Shown: positions 26,567-38,166 of the stretch, piece by piece
Position numbering within the stretch: the stretch's first letter is position 1
Layout: every line of letters starts with the position of its first letter
Assembly: GCA_020433805.1 (NCBI GenBank)
Contig: JAGRBZ010000009.1
Location: 1-54,822 of the forward strand
Direction of reading: 5' to 3'
Origin: Anaerolineae bacterium
GTDB lineage: Bacteria; Chloroflexota; Anaerolineae; 4572-78; J111
Length of the DNA: 54,822 nt
Translations under genes and position numbers: made by a program
Notes under the pieces: generated by a model
What the model was told of the DNA's origin: nothing
Databases searched by the model: none
The model's input: the letters and a program-made list of their open reading frames with translations, nothing else

Positions 26567-29500
26567 TTACAAGCGTTTGAATAAAGGCCTCCACCGCTTC
26601 TGTCCTGTTGACTCCGCCCAAAGAATGGGTAGAGAATTGTTGGGACATCCGTGTTCAAATACAATTGCTAATTCTAGATCACCGTAGCCGAGAGGCCATT
26701 TCTTTTCTAGTGATTTACCTTGTGTTCTTGCGATCTCTCTAGCAAAATCTCTTTCATCCGGATCACCAAAAACAATTGAGCTTTCGCCAAAACATTTGTA
26801 TGTATCGTCCAACATTTCACAAGTGTGAATTATTACTGGTATGCCAAGCTTTTTAACTGTTTCTTGAATATATTTCCAACCGTTCATATACGACACAACG
26901 GCTACAAAAACAACTTTAGTCTTACGCTCTTTAATTACCGAACCAAACTCCTGGTCAATAACTTGTAAATACTCTACTGCTGAATTTCCAGTACCCACGA
27001 AGTCATCAACAAAGACTAATGCTTGAATATCGGGGTTTTGAGTTAAAAATTCAGATAGTTTGGCTTGCTCAATAACATTATTTACATAAATTGATGCTTC
27101 ATCAGCATATAAACGGGCAAAGTGAGCCCCGCTTTTTCCAGGTTTATCTAAATAACTTACAGCAATATCTGAACGTTTAAGTTTGCCTCGCTCCAAATGG
27201 CGAGTCATTCCTCTCCTTACAATATTATCAACTTCTTTCATCTTTTCTCGGATAACTCCGTTAGAGTAAAAGCGTAAGTTTTGAAGTATCTTAAACATAA
27301 CTCGCTGATTTTTTGGGGTACCAAACTGATGGAGCCAGGCGCGAACTTTGTCTTCAGTGATAGATTGTCCTTTGTAAGTGCCGAATCGTTCTACTAGGTC
27401 AACTACTTCTGTCGCTTGAACTCTTTGGGCTTCTTCTTGTTGTCTTGTGCGAAGTGCTGTATTGAGATCGGAAAATGTGGCAATTAACTCATGAATGCCT
27501 CGATCTTTTAACCAGCTATGAAACAGTCGTACTTTAAAGTTGTAAGAGTCATTTTGAGATTTGTAAGTTAAAACCTTGCGCGATGCAAATTCTCTAAGAT
27601 CACTTTCAGGTGCAGTAACATCTCTAATCAATGATGATTCAGCAATTTTTTTGCCTGTTGCGGGGGGATTACTAACTAAAGTATCGGAGGTGGCAATTAA
27701 AATCTTTCGCCTTCGAATTGACTTTTCAGTAGCCAAATCACCTGACTCAACGATCCCATCTTCCCAAAAGTGCTGAAATGTATTTGCCGAAACTTCCACA
27801 ACGGCTTCTTGGGCAGCTTTGTTAATTTCGTCTCTGGTGATATAGCAATCACGCCTCTGAATTGCGCTACGGAATATATAACCACAGACTAGCTTTGTAA
27901 AAAATGGATTGCCACTTGTTATTTCATGTAGGGTGACTAAAGCATCCTCTGTGTAATCAATGCTACCTGTAACTGGTCGTTGAATTAATTCTTTATAATC
28001 TGCCCAATCTGTTGCTCGACTAAAATAATCTACTGAAATGGTTTTTCACTTATTAAGTTGATCGCCCTGCGAGTCGATAATATGGTTCATCTTTTCCCCT
28101 CCAACAAGGATAAATCCAATATTGGATCGAGAACTTATGCCACGTAAAGTGAGAAAGAAGGAGTCGCCTAGAGGGCCACGTGAATATAATCCTAAGGGGA
28201 GTTCATCAAACTCATCCAGGATAAAGACAATTCGGCAATCTGGATCGATCTCTTGTACCGCATCTAGATAATCCGTGAGTGGAGAGAGGGCTTCTTCAAA
28301 TTCGGGAGGGGCAAGATGTCTAATTTTAGTATCAAAGCTCCTTAATTTGGTACACAACTTTCGACCAAGGCTTGAAATGGTTAATTTTGGATTGGGATTA
28401 ACATAATCTCCGCCTTCTAAATATACAACCAAATAATTTGATTTGCATAAATGGGAGTGAAGCGCTTTTGCGATAGAAGTTTTACCTACTCGCTTTTGTC
28501 CATAAATTATAGCAGAGCCAATTCGTGGTGCTTCCACCAATGCCAGTAGCCCATTCAAAGTTTCTTTCCGACCTACAAGTTCATGTTCATCAATAACCGG
28601 TTCGAGAGAATAAGGATCGCTTCGAGCAAGTTTGCCCCAATCGACATCACTTTTTTGGGCTTCAACTTGAAATACATATTGAGTAGGAGCTTTAGCACCA
28701 TCGAAATCTTGCCAACTAATTTCTAAAATTAAATCAGTTGCTTTACAAGAGCACTTGACTTTAGCTGGTATATCGACTAATTGTGAAACACCAGGCACCA
28801 GTCGGCCAAGTGATATTTCATCTCTTATTAAATCCACATTGTCATCAGCAATAAATGTTAATTTAGTTTCATATGCGTAACCTGGTCCATCATTGGTTAC
28901 GACAAATCCTAAAGAAACCTCGTGCCCAATTTGATGAAGTGGATATTTTTTTTCACGCGGTTTAACCCGAACGGTGGCGGGTTGAGCAGCATTATTATTA
29001 GCAATATCATCCTTTACCAAGTTGAGCAATTTCTGCCCCAAGTCTCTAGTAAGTATCTGACTATAAATTGTATCCCAGGCTTTATTTATTTCAGTAAAGC
29101 TGCTAATTTGGTCGATAGCGGTTTCATAAGCGTCCAGAACTTCCAAGCTATTCGTCTTATCTAAGTAATCCGACACCCGTGTGTATAGTTCGTGTAACTG
29201 GGCCTCTATACCATCCACCAAAAACGGTTCAAAGAGCACCCTTTTTATTCGATGTTTAAGAGTCTGCATAAGTGTTTGCCGATGATTCTTAAGCCTATCC
29301 AAACTGGTTAGAGCCTGTATTGTCTGAATGAACTGTTTTTCCGCTTCCTGAAAATTTTGAGAAATTTGCGCCAATTTTTCATGACTCATTGTACTTGGCT
29401 CTACTTTCCATTCTTGATAGAGGGTATCTGTAAACTGCGAGTCAAGAAACTTTGCCACTTTTGGGCGCCAAGTTTGGTTAGTTATCCAAGTGATGTTTGG

Positions 29501-29791
29501 TTCCGCTACTAACCTAAGTAGACAAACTCCAACAAATTTTGCTCTTGAGAGAGTTCGGTAGTCATCCAACATAGTTAGCGTTTCATCTTCAAGGTTATCC
29601 CCATCCGCTATTTTCCGTTCAGCCACGGCAAGTAACGATTGCATTATCAATACCTTGCAATCGCGCTGCTGACTTGATGTTAATTCATCAAGATTTCGAT
29701 TGAGCTGGAGTACTAAATCAAAAATACGTAATGGATTATCTTGGAAAATTAATTCTTTAAGCTGTTCGATATCTTGAGCCATGGCAAACAT
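26567..29791 (-). pseudogene. NTPase-phosphoribosyltransferase (PRTase-CE-like) fusion gene interrupted by one in-frame TGA
   Basis: Two frames, 28046-29791 and 26567-27799, are in the same register, and the 246 bases between them are open and protein-like (DYFSRATDWADYKELIQRP... ITSGNPFFTKLVCGY), so this is one 1074-residue gene with TGA at 28046-28048 (codon 582). Part one has a helical N-terminus, a beta domain (about 285-380) and a P-loop NTPase (Walker A GQKRVGKTS 431-439; ILDEFDE 524-530). Part two ends in a phosphoribosyltransferase-like domain with VFVDDFVGTGNSA at about 926-938, like the PRTase-CE domains of conflict systems. The start may be the ATG at 29782, which has AAAGGA 8 bases upstream. 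It is either inactivated, read through, or a sequencing error. Confidence 0.8.
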
Positions 29792-29831
29792 CCTTTTGCA
29801 AAGTTTGGTGATTTTTCGGTAAAAACTTTAC

Positions 29832-32687
29832 TTACTCAAATAACCGACCCTGCTCGATCTTCGGCTTTTGCGATTGGGCCAGGGCTTCGGCGCTGCTGCT
29901 GATGTAGCTATCTTTGCCGACCAGCAGCCCTTCGAGCAGTTGCTTTTCTTTGCTGCCTTCCAGGAGACACTCGGCCACGGCCTGGCCGAACTGCCAGAAG
30001 GCACCGCTTTGGCCGTAGCCGGTGTGGGCCAGCAGTTGGGTCAGTTCGGTTTTATGGCCTTTTTCCCACAACTGGCAGGCCCGGTGCAGAGCATCGACCA
30101 TATTTTCCACATCGTCGACCGCCCCCCGCTTGTGTGGCCCTAAAACGCTGATGTTGGCCCCGCTTTTATTGACAAAGCCACCCTTGCCCCACAACTGCTC
30201 CAGATCGACCCCCTCGGCGGTGGCAATTTTACGGGCGTCGTCGTAGGGGATGGTGTTGTCCAAATATGTCCAGCGGTAAGTTAGGTAGAATTGGGCCTCT
30301 TTGTCGATGGACTCGCGGCTGGCGTTTTTGAGCAGATGGTTGACCAAAAAATCGGTGGAGACTTCGCGGATGAATTGCAGGAGGGTATTGACGCCGACTG
30401 CCTCGCCGGTGTAGGTTTCGACCCGCTCGTAGCGGGAGAATTCCTCCATACCGGGGCCGATGGCCGAGATGAAGAAGTCACCGCCGGCGATACCCTCCCG
30501 CCAGAACTGGCCCAGCTTCTCCTGCACCCGCGCTCGGATTTTTGGCTGAAGTTCGTTCCAGAAGCCGAGCGGCTCCCGTTCTGTTTTACGGCAGACCATG
30601 TAGATAGAGGAGGCCAGCGCGGCGGAGGCCATACTCCTCAATCGGCTTCTCATCTCGGTGTGGACAGGCCAAGAACCAGTAACTATGAACCCTGCCTCAA
30701 TCAAACCATTTAACATTGTTTCCCACCCTTCGGTGGTTTTATGAGCATAGACAACCACTGCCACGCCACCTGGTTTGAGAATACGGTACATTTCTTCAAA
30801 AGAACGACCAATTAAGTTTTCAAAATCTGTAGCGGATTTAAGCTCTGGAAGTTGTTCTTCGGCTTTAGCTTTGCTCATCCCCCTAAGCAAAGGGAGTTCT
30901 GCAATTGCCTCTCCAGCTTTAGGGACGACCGGTGTACTAAACAATTCAGGGAAGTTTTCCCCTAATGTCCGTTTGAGCCAAACGTAAAAAAAGTCAGAAA
31001 GAGCAGCATATGGCACATTATCGTAATAAGGTGGATCAGTTAGAATAGCATCTAAATAACTATCAGATATAGGAAGATTTGTTGCAGATGAGATGTTAGA
31101 AATCACCTTTCCTTTGCTGGATGGATTAACACGGATGTATCGTAGTACCCAATCACGATTAGAAGTCCAATCCCCATTAACTCCACTGAAGATATTAATT
31201 TCAGCAAAATCCCATAACATAGGAATTGCCTGTCGGGCAAAAGTCGCCTCAATTTTTTCACCTGCATTATTCCAACGTGCAAGCATTGTTCCCTTATCTA
31301 CAGAGCGATCAAAAATCACGGCCAAATATCCTATAACCGCCTTCGTCAAATCCTCAGCTAGAAAAGTAGGTTGTCCGTTCGCGACAATATTTGAATAAAT
31401 TTTCTCACAGTTGGCTAATATTTGCTCATAGTTACTTTTAATTTTTTCTAAAAAAGTTACTAATGATAATCTTTGTCGTTCATTGAATAAGTGTTGCCAC
31501 CGGGTCATACCATACCCAACAACTGGGGTAAAATTAAAATACAAATTACCACGTTTGTATTCTTTTCCATCTGGTGTCGGAATAAGCTCATCCGGTAATG
31601 GATTCTCCAAATAGGGCCAATTCGCGAGTCTTTCATTCAAAGAGTTTGACGCCTCTATAAAAATTCTCTCATCCTCAGTAGTCACTAGGCGGTAATTTTT
31701 ACCCGTCCGATCGCGATTATGTAGCACCACAGCCACCATACGCTCGCCCATTTCCCCTTCACGGGCCAAACGACGGGTATCGTTAGCTTTGGTAATTTGA
31801 CCACATACTACACAGCGAGCGTCACCACCTGTCACAGTGCCTTCACCGGGATCGAAATCGGTGTTCTTAATGGCACGCTCACCCTCCAATAATTCAAATT
31901 CAATTCGTTTATTTTCTTTGTCTACCACTGGGCGGTAAGCAATCTTTTTATTACTCTTTTTAGCCAGCCAAAATTGCTTTACTAACGGGATTTCGGCTCC
32001 ACAGCTAGGGTTCTGGCAGGGGATGGTTCGTGCCCACAGGTAGCCCACCGGAATCCAACCGTCAGGATCTTCGGGATAAAAACGGCCAATCTCGGCGCGG
32101 GCTTCTTCTAATATAATATTGGCCCATTTCTCCACCAAGTAGGCCAGCAGGTTCACCTTTTTTTCTTCACCAAACGCCAGTTGAACGTTATCATCGGCCT
32201 GCCCGGTTTCTTCAGCCGGTAGCTCGACCTCAATGCCAAACTTCTGCGGCCACTCCAGGGTGGCCTTTTCAATGAAGACAGCGACCGGATTGTAGTCGTT
32301 GGCGTAGGTCTCGCAGCCCAAGCGCAGCGCCTCCAGCGGAATCGAGCCGCCGCCGCTGAAGGGATCGAGCACGCGGGGTGGGCGGCCATACTGTTCGGCA
32401 ATCAGGCGGCGGGCTTCTTCTATATCTTCAGAGTTGCCATTTTTGACCGCCTCCCAGGGCGTGATTCGTTTAACCAGGTCGAGCAGGTATTCACGCTGTT
32501 CAGGGTTCTCCTCGCCGGGGTCGTCGATCAGCGCGGCAAAGGCCGTGGCCCGCGAGGAGGCCAGCGGTCGTCGCGCCCACCAAATGTGCAGGGTCGAGGG
32601 GTGGCCGTGGCGGATATTCTTTTCGCGAGCCGACTCTTCGGAGATGTCGGCCAGGGGTAGGTCGTATTCGATGAGGCGTTTTTTCAT
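29832..32687 (-). CDS. DUF1156 adenine-specific DNA methyltransferase with zinc ribbon
   Basis: A 951-residue methylase of the DUF1156/COG1743 family. The DUF1156 N-terminus is clear ([20 protein letters not shown], then [14 protein letters not shown]). The SAM motif is DPFSGGG at 108-114, and the catalytic motif DPPYYDN begins at Asp551. Between them lie zinc-ribbon cysteines (CQNPSC and CVVC). It should methylate adenine N6 in host DNA, marking self. It has a good RBS (AAAGGA, 6 bases). The NTPase-PRTase gene follows after 40 bases. Together with DUF499 and the SNF2 helicase it forms the core of the predicted defence system. Confidence 0.92.
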   Translation of the reverse strand: MKKRLIEYDLPLADISEESAREKNIRHGHPSTLHIWWARRPLASSRATAFAALIDDPGEENPEQREYLLDLVKRITPWEAVKNGNSEDIEEARRLIAEQYGRPPRVLDPFSGGGSIPLEALRLGCETYANDYNPVAVFIEKATLEWPQKFGIEVELPAEETGQADDNVQLAFGEEKKVNLLAYLVEKWANIILEEARAEIGRFYPEDPDGWIPVGYLWARTIPCQNPSCGAEIPLVKQFWLAKKSNKKIAYRPVVDKENKRIEFELLEGERAIKNTDFDPGEGTVTGGDARCVVCGQITKANDTRRLAREGEMGERMVAVVLHNRDRTGKNYRLVTTEDERIFIEASNSLNERLANWPYLENPLPDELIPTPDGKEYKRGNLYFNFTPVVGYGMTRWQHLFNERQRLSLVTFLEKIKSNYEQILANCEKIYSNIVANGQPTFLAEDLTKAVIGYLAVIFDRSVDKGTMLARWNNAGEKIEATFARQAIPMLWDFAEINIFSGVNGDWTSNRDWVLRYIRVNPSSKGKVISNISSATNLPISDSYLDAILTDPPYYDNVPYAALSDFFYVWLKRTLGENFPELFSTPVVPKAGEAIAELPLLRGMSKAKAEEQLPELKSATDFENLIGRSFEEMYRILKPGGVAVVVYAHKTTEGWETMLNGLIEAGFIVTGSWPVHTEMRSRLRSMASAALASSIYMVCRKTEREPLGFWNELQPKIRARVQEKLGQFWREGIAGGDFFISAIGPGMEEFSRYERVETYTGEAVGVNTLLQFIREVSTDFLVNHLLKNASRESIDKEAQFYLTYRWTYLDNTIPYDDARKIATAEGVDLEQLWGKGGFVNKSGANISVLGPHKRGAVDDVENMVDALHRACQLWEKGHKTELTQLLAHTGYGQSGAFWQFGQAVAECLLEGSKEKQLLEGLLVGKDSYISSSAEALAQSQKPKIEQGRLFE

Positions 32688-32754
32688 TAAGAGTCCTTTA
32701 TTTACTCTTTTCGTGTATTATCGAAGATTTTTCGCTTAAATTTGACGTTTAGAC

Positions 32755-35670
32755 TTATTCGATCTCGAGCAGTGAAAGTTGATTCTCGATTTCTTGTCGA
32801 ATTTTGATATTTAAAGGTTGTTTTTTAAGATTTATAAGCGTATCTACAGCCATTTTATAGGCTTGATTATGGTATCGCCCAATTGTTCCGATTGCGCGAA
32901 TGTATTCAACCTGCACATCAGGTACTCGTTCTGCTTGATATAGGTTTTGTATAAGTAGACCTATCTGCTGCGCTCCCCCTTGTTCGGCAAACACTCGCAC
33001 GGCACCAATTCGTACACGAGGATCGCGATGTCCAAGCAAGTTAGCGATACGTGTCAGATTTGAGTTAATCAAGTAATTCCTTGCTGTATCCCTTAACCCA
33101 TCATCAGCAAAAGCAAGAAGCAACGAAGCAAGGGCTAGATCACTTGTTGCTGCTCGGAAGCTAAGTGCATATATAATTTGACTTTGTAAATCGAAATTTT
33201 GAGTTTCTTGCAATAATGCATCTAAAATCGCTGTCCCCCTGTTTTCTTCCGGAATTTGCGAAAGTAATCGAATACTCCACTCTTGAGCAGGCAGACTGCT
33301 ACCTCTTCTAAATTCTTTATCTAAGAACTCTGCCGCATATGGGCCAAAACTAATTATCTTCTTAACTATCTGTTCAGATGCAGTAGCAGGTATATTTGAC
33401 ATTACTAATTCAAACAAATTTGGCAAAATACTTGGGTTGTTAAGCTCATTTAAGGCTTGTATGGCCGCTCGATGTAATTGCTCGTCGTTAAAAGCCCAGA
33501 CAATCTGAGACACAGCAGCCGGCGTTCCAATCTGCCCAAGTAACAAAAGGGCTGCTTCGCGCACGCCTAATTCTGGTTGGAAGGCAATTACTTGTGATAA
33601 AAAATTTATCCGATCATTCAGTCCGAGATTCTGAGATACCTGTATACTTTGTGGCCCTAAACTGATTACCGCTTGTTTCGCGACTTTGGCGTCCTCATCT
33701 GCACTCACAGCCAGTCGGAGCAGTGCTTGAATGGCCTTTGGATTGCCGAGAAAATTCCTTAAACCCCAAGCCGCCCGTTCACGAAGCTGTATATTGTCGA
33801 TTCTAGCTACATCTTGTAAACATAAATTGAGTGCGCGATTTGGATCGAATAGCCTTATTCCCTCAATGGCCAAATATCGATGGTCCGGGCTAACCTCCAA
33901 AAATTTTTCTAAATATTCTCGTGTTGGCCGGTTGGGATTTTGATTTAAATATAAACTTCGACCATAGGCTTGAGTGGCTTCCTCAATTCTGTGTTCTGCT
34001 TCGTGAAGTATCCCTATGTTATGCCACGTAGTTGCCAAATCAACTGAATTGTCGGGTATATATGGTAATAACTGCTGAGCCTGAGTTAAGTCTTGCAATG
34101 CATCGTTGAACTCGCCTTGACACATGAGGACACTGCCGCGTTGATGATATGCCCAAGCGGTTAATTTATTGTTTTTGAGTTTTTTCCCCGCCTCAATTGC
34201 CCAGTCCATTCCATTTTTAAATTCATGCCAACAATAAGTGGATAACCAATACGAGTTTAAAGCATCTACATATTGGGCTACAAATTGCCATTCTTGTTGA
34301 TCTATAACCCATTTCAGCCCGCCTTGAAGATTAATGCGTTCTAACTCTAATGCCTCAAAATTTTCCGCAATAGTAAAGTTATGGTGTCGCTGTGCATAGC
34401 CCAAGAAGTACTCAGCCATCCTACGGTGATATGTAGTATTGTTTTTGATTTGCTCAGATATAATCCATTGTTTGAATAAGGGAGGTGGATGATAACGAGG
34501 GCTTGAGGTAAGCAGAAGTTGACGCTCAATTAGGGTTCGCAAAGGATATTCTGATTGCTCTTCTGTCAGATGACTAATGTATTTGAGTGCATCATGGCCT
34601 GCTTGCGCTGCGCATACCGCAACACTGAATAAAATTTGTCGTTCTTGCTCTGAAATTTCGCCCCAGATTTCTGTAAAAATGTCCTTGAAGACAGGATCGA
34701 TCTGCTCAATACCGAATCCAACCTCGGAAAACTTTCGGCGTAATTTGTTAAAAAGGGAACTTTGCTTTTGAGCTAATTCGCTTCTGCGATGGAGAGACAA
34801 TAGCAGACTGTCGATTTCAGAAATGGCGAATTTTTGAAAACTATACTTTATTGTTTCATACTTAATGTAACCGGGTGATTTATTACAAAACTCCCGGCAT
34901 AATATTCTACAGATATGCTTGTTGCCCGGACTGTCCTCCATTCCCGTTTCGTTTCTTATCAACTCCATACAAGACTGTGCATCTAGCTCATCGAGCTTAA
35001 CAAAGTCAACTCCGTCTAGAATTTTTTTCCGGCCAGTGATTAAGAGGGTACAACTATCGGGTATAGCCATCTTAATCTGTCTTAGCGTGTCATCATCTAG
35101 ATTTAGGTCTAATACGATGAGCGCATTCTTCATGTTTAATAGCCAACTAAGCCTATGTAGTTTTGCTTGACGACCATTTGATCGAGCGACAACATCCTCG
35201 CCCCAAAGCCTAGCTATCTCTTCAACAACTGTCTCAAGCTCATATCTTGTACTATTCGTATCTGGATAAAGTGGCCAAACGCTACCATTAGGGAATTTAT
35301 CCTTTACCTTATGGCAAGCTACATTTGCCAGAGTAGTCTTACCGAAGCCTTCAGCTCCCCAAATAAAAATGGCTTTTTTTTCTAGTAGATTTTTTTCTAT
35401 TAGCTTAAGTTCTTTTTTGCGATCTACAAACTGGTTCTCTGAAAATCTACCGGGAAGATATTCACACTTAGCCTGTCTTGCTACTCTTGGAGCCAAAGGG
35501 CTAATACCATTATCGTCAAAAACACAATTGATAAAGTTATACTGATCCCGCCCTATAAAGTCATTCTCAGCTTTTACCGAGCCTTCATAATAAGGGCTTC
35601 CTTGAGTATTAATTACTCGGGGTGAATTTTGGCTTGCGGAATCCATCTTGATATATGACCCACTTCTCAA
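32755..35670 (-). CDS. STAND ATPase (NB-ARC type) with TPR and HEAT-like repeats
   Basis: A 971-residue signalling ATPase if started at TTG 35670; an ATG at 35646 gives 963. The N-terminus has a short glycine/asparagine motif (PYYEGSVKAENDFIGRDQYN, residues 26-45) that recurs in the small protein upstream. The NB-ARC part follows: Walker A GAEGFGKT 105-112, Walker B ALIVLDLN, and LLITGR. A winged-helix-like region comes next, then TPR repeats (about 480-620) and HEAT-like repeats to the end. STAND proteins sense a trigger through the repeats and oligomerise to start an effector. No effector domain is fused here, so the neighbour is the probable effector. It begins 9 bases after that gene. Confidence 0.88.
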   Translation of the reverse strand: MRSGSYIKMDSASQNSPRVINTQGSPYYEGSVKAENDFIGRDQYNFINCVFDDNGISPLAPRVARQAKCEYLPGRFSENQFVDRKKELKLIEKNLLEKKAIFIWGAEGFGKTTLANVACHKVKDKFPNGSVWPLYPDTNSTRYELETVVEEIARLWGEDVVARSNGRQAKLHRLSWLLNMKNALIVLDLNLDDDTLRQIKMAIPDSCTLLITGRKKILDGVDFVKLDELDAQSCMELIRNETGMEDSPGNKHICRILCREFCNKSPGYIKYETIKYSFQKFAISEIDSLLLSLHRRSELAQKQSSLFNKLRRKFSEVGFGIEQIDPVFKDIFTEIWGEISEQERQILFSVAVCAAQAGHDALKYISHLTEEQSEYPLRTLIERQLLLTSSPRYHPPPLFKQWIISEQIKNNTTYHRRMAEYFLGYAQRHHNFTIAENFEALELERINLQGGLKWVIDQQEWQFVAQYVDALNSYWLSTYCWHEFKNGMDWAIEAGKKLKNNKLTAWAYHQRGSVLMCQGEFNDALQDLTQAQQLLPYIPDNSVDLATTWHNIGILHEAEHRIEEATQAYGRSLYLNQNPNRPTREYLEKFLEVSPDHRYLAIEGIRLFDPNRALNLCLQDVARIDNIQLRERAAWGLRNFLGNPKAIQALLRLAVSADEDAKVAKQAVISLGPQSIQVSQNLGLNDRINFLSQVIAFQPELGVREAALLLLGQIGTPAAVSQIVWAFNDEQLHRAAIQALNELNNPSILPNLFELVMSNIPATASEQIVKKIISFGPYAAEFLDKEFRRGSSLPAQEWSIRLLSQIPEENRGTAILDALLQETQNFDLQSQIIYALSFRAATSDLALASLLLAFADDGLRDTARNYLINSNLTRIANLLGHRDPRVRIGAVRVFAEQGGAQQIGLLIQNLYQAERVPDVQVEYIRAIGTIGRYHNQAYKMAVDTLINLKKQPLNIKIRQEIENQLSLLEIE

Positions 35671-35679
35671 AATTATCGT

Positions 35680-36102
35680 CTATCGATTACTTTCTTCTTC
35701 TTTTACTTTCTGAGCTATTTTGGCAGCCACTATACTGAAACCAGCAGCAGGATTGGCTAGGGTAGCGACAACAACATCAAAAATATCCGGGGCGATACGT
35801 AAGATATTTCGCAGTCGACGGGCCAAAAATGACTCGTCAGCTTTATCACCTTTATCAGCTTCCGTTTGAATATCTTTTACATCGGCTTTTAGATCAGTTT
35901 TTTCGGACGGACTGAGATTGCCGTTGGCATCAATTTTGTCATAAATCGTCTTAAATTGGGTTAGCGTATTTTGAACATTGGAGTAGTTGATATTTGTTTG
36001 ATCACCCCCTACAAAGTCACCTCCTACAGAAATATCCCTTTCATAATAATTGTTTGCACCAATAATCGTGCGAGAGGATTTCTTTTGATCGTTCTCAGAC
36101 AT
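35680..36102 (-). CDS. Small protein sharing an N-terminal motif with the STAND ATPase; candidate effector
   Basis: A 140-residue protein. Residues 15-40 hold YYERDISVGGDFVGGDQTN, which aligns without gaps to residues 27-45 of the adjacent STAND ATPase (YYE, seven residues, DF[IV]GxDQxN). A charged helical middle follows, then a C-terminal segment with hydrophobic helices (LRIAPDIFDVVVATLANP, then AAGFSIVAAKIAQKV) that could insert in or disrupt a membrane. Short motifs shared between NLR-like ATPases and neighbouring effectors are known as bacterial amyloid signalling sequences; whether this is one is inference. It is co-transcribed with the STAND gene (9-base gap). Confidence 0.78.
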   Translation of the reverse strand: MSENDQKKSSRTIIGANNYYERDISVGGDFVGGDQTNINYSNVQNTLTQFKTIYDKIDANGNLSPSEKTDLKADVKDIQTEADKGDKADESFLARRLRNILRIAPDIFDVVVATLANPAAGFSIVAAKIAQKVKEEESNR

Positions 36103-36168
36103 TGTGTTTGCCTTTCTAAGCTAAAAGTGATGCATTATCAACAATTTTCACGGCCCTCTGGTCTCTAA

Positions 36169-38166
36169 TTAAGTGAAATGCTGGTCAATAAGTTTTTCAG
36201 CATCCGCCGTAAGTGTATGTGAGTCGTAAGTCTCAATCAGTTGATCAGGAAAATACTGGGCATATAGCTCTTTCTTTTCATACATATCTTGCCGATACCC
36301 CTGATCGCTATACATGCCCCAATGTTCCCAGTAGTAGCGCTTACCGTTCCAATCAATGGTAAAGTCGGGCAGCATCGTTTTTGCCTGTCCCGGTACCTGT
36401 AAATTTATTTCATAAGAAAAAGGGATACCCTTTTGATGCATTAAATTAACAATGATTACCTCTGATTTGGAGCGAACCTTAATCCCGGCAGTTGTATCAT
36501 GAATTCTGTTGAGCTGAAACTTATCTACACCTAGATATTCACCAATGGCCTGATGTAGATACTGAGAGTTCTTATAGTCTTTCAAAATATTCACAAACTC
36601 ATCAAGATTATTATTGAGGTAAGCTTTCTTTTTAGCGGCATCAGCCAGTATCTGTTCTACCATATCTTCAGGCAGCGTGTCATTCTGTGCCTCAATTACC
36701 AAACATTTCTCCGGTGCCCGGTCGGTTTTTATTTGTTGCTCAGCTAGCCAACGGTACATGTTTTCCATAATCTCTGCTTCAGGTATATTCAATTTACGGG
36801 CAGTAAAAATTAGCAATCCCGTTTTACTGGCTTGTTGGTAACGTTCAAACTCGAGTATACTGCTGCTTCCAGCAAGTTCAAAGATATCAAGTTTACGGAT
36901 GGCCTTGCAGACCATTTCAATAATCTGACTGCGGATTAGATAATGATAACCAGCTTGAACCCCACTATCAGCGAAATAGTTGGCGGTTAATTTCCCCTTT
37001 TTATACAGTGTAAGCTCCCTGAAAGCTTGCCGAATATCGTCAGCGGATGGAAAAGATTTTTCGATAAAGTGACTCTTACGGATAGAAATATTTTTTTCAG
37101 AGTAATAAAGTAAGGCCCAAGCCGGTTTGTTATCTCGCCCGACCCGACCGACTTGCTGATAATATTGCTCAGTTGACTCGGGCAGACGGTAATGAATGAC
37201 ACCTCGAATATCGGGGATATCAATGCCCATTCCAAAAGCGCTGGTAGCAAAAACAACCATGATTTTACCGGCTTTGAACTCCTCTATCACCCGTGACTTT
37301 TCGCCAACACTCATATCAGCATGAAAATACGCAGCGGCAAACCCACGCTCCAAGGCTTTCTCGCATAATCCTTCGGTTGAGCGCTCGCCTGTGTTCCGAT
37401 TTTCTATATAAACCAGAATTTTTTCATTCTTGTTGTTCTCCAACTCTCGCCAGAACAATTTATCCTTCTGTTTCTCGTTATCAACCGGCACCACCCGCAG
37501 ATGAATTTTGTAACGCAGCAGCAATTCACTTCTGATAACATTCTCTGGGGCAATTTGGAAATCTCGACAAATATCTTCACGTTCTTTGGGATTTAGAGTG
37601 GCCGTTAAACACAGAACCAGAGGGCGCGAGCTTGCTACAAACACATTATCTAAAAAGAAGGGAATTTCCTTATAGAAGGGTCTAAAATTTATTCCCCATT
37701 GAGAAATGCAGTGAGCCTCGTCAATCACCACCAACTTGATGTGATCTTTGATTTGTCGTAATACAAACTCTACAAAGCCATCAGTTGCCAATCGTTCGGG
37801 GGAGACGAATATAAAGTCGGGTTTGTCAGGGCTATTGTAAAGTTCGATAAGCTGGCGATATTGCTTTTGAGTATCAATTCCGCCATGTAGTTTTAGCACT
37901 TTGCAGCCGTGTTGAACCAGTTTGCTTTCCTGCTCGTCCATCAAGGCTGTTAAAGGAAAAATTGCCAAGGTAATTCCACCCAAAGCTTTTCCGGCGATCC
38001 AGTAGCAGAGAGACTTACCAGAGCCTGTGGGCATCAATGCCAACGTGTTCTTGTAGGCTAAAACGGTCTCGATGACTTTTCTTTGTTCATCTCTTACTTT
38101 TGCACCTTTACTTATACCAGAAAAGTGAGCTTGAAAAATATCGTTAACCAGATCAGTGGAATCCAT
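36169..38166 (-). CDS. RecQ-like DEAH helicase with C-terminal nuclease-like domain
   Basis: About 665 residues from the ATG at 38166, which overlaps the upstream stop by 14 bases; the longer frame to 38247 runs inside the previous gene. Motif I is LMPTGSGKSLCYW (GSGKS about 48-52), motif II VVIDEAHCISQWG, and motif VI QQVGRVGRDNK, all as in RecQ. The C-terminal 100 residues do not look like RQC or HRDC: VRSKSEVIIVNLMH, then LPDFTIDWNGKRYYWEHWGM, has the D...E pattern of PD-(D/E)XK-type domains found at the end of some helicases. A helicase that carries its own nuclease fits the defence island; activity is not proven. Confidence 0.85.
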   Translation of the reverse strand: MDSTDLVNDIFQAHFSGISKGAKVRDEQRKVIETVLAYKNTLALMPTGSGKSLCYWIAGKALGGITLAIFPLTALMDEQESKLVQHGCKVLKLHGGIDTQKQYRQLIELYNSPDKPDFIFVSPERLATDGFVEFVLRQIKDHIKLVVIDEAHCISQWGINFRPFYKEIPFFLDNVFVASSRPLVLCLTATLNPKEREDICRDFQIAPENVIRSELLLRYKIHLRVVPVDNEKQKDKLFWRELENNKNEKILVYIENRNTGERSTEGLCEKALERGFAAAYFHADMSVGEKSRVIEEFKAGKIMVVFATSAFGMGIDIPDIRGVIHYRLPESTEQYYQQVGRVGRDNKPAWALLYYSEKNISIRKSHFIEKSFPSADDIRQAFRELTLYKKGKLTANYFADSGVQAGYHYLIRSQIIEMVCKAIRKLDIFELAGSSSILEFERYQQASKTGLLIFTARKLNIPEAEIMENMYRWLAEQQIKTDRAPEKCLVIEAQNDTLPEDMVEQILADAAKKKAYLNNNLDEFVNILKDYKNSQYLHQAIGEYLGVDKFQLNRIHDTTAGIKVRSKSEVIIVNLMHQKGIPFSYEINLQVPGQAKTMLPDFTIDWNGKRYYWEHWGMYSDQGYRQDMYEKKELYAQYFPDQLIETYDSHTLTADAEKLIDQHFT

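Noticed and set aside
26479..26664. N-terminal extension of the DUF499 protein
   Set aside because: It overlaps the 3' end of the previous gene, has atypical composition, and a good RBS supports the ATG at 26478.
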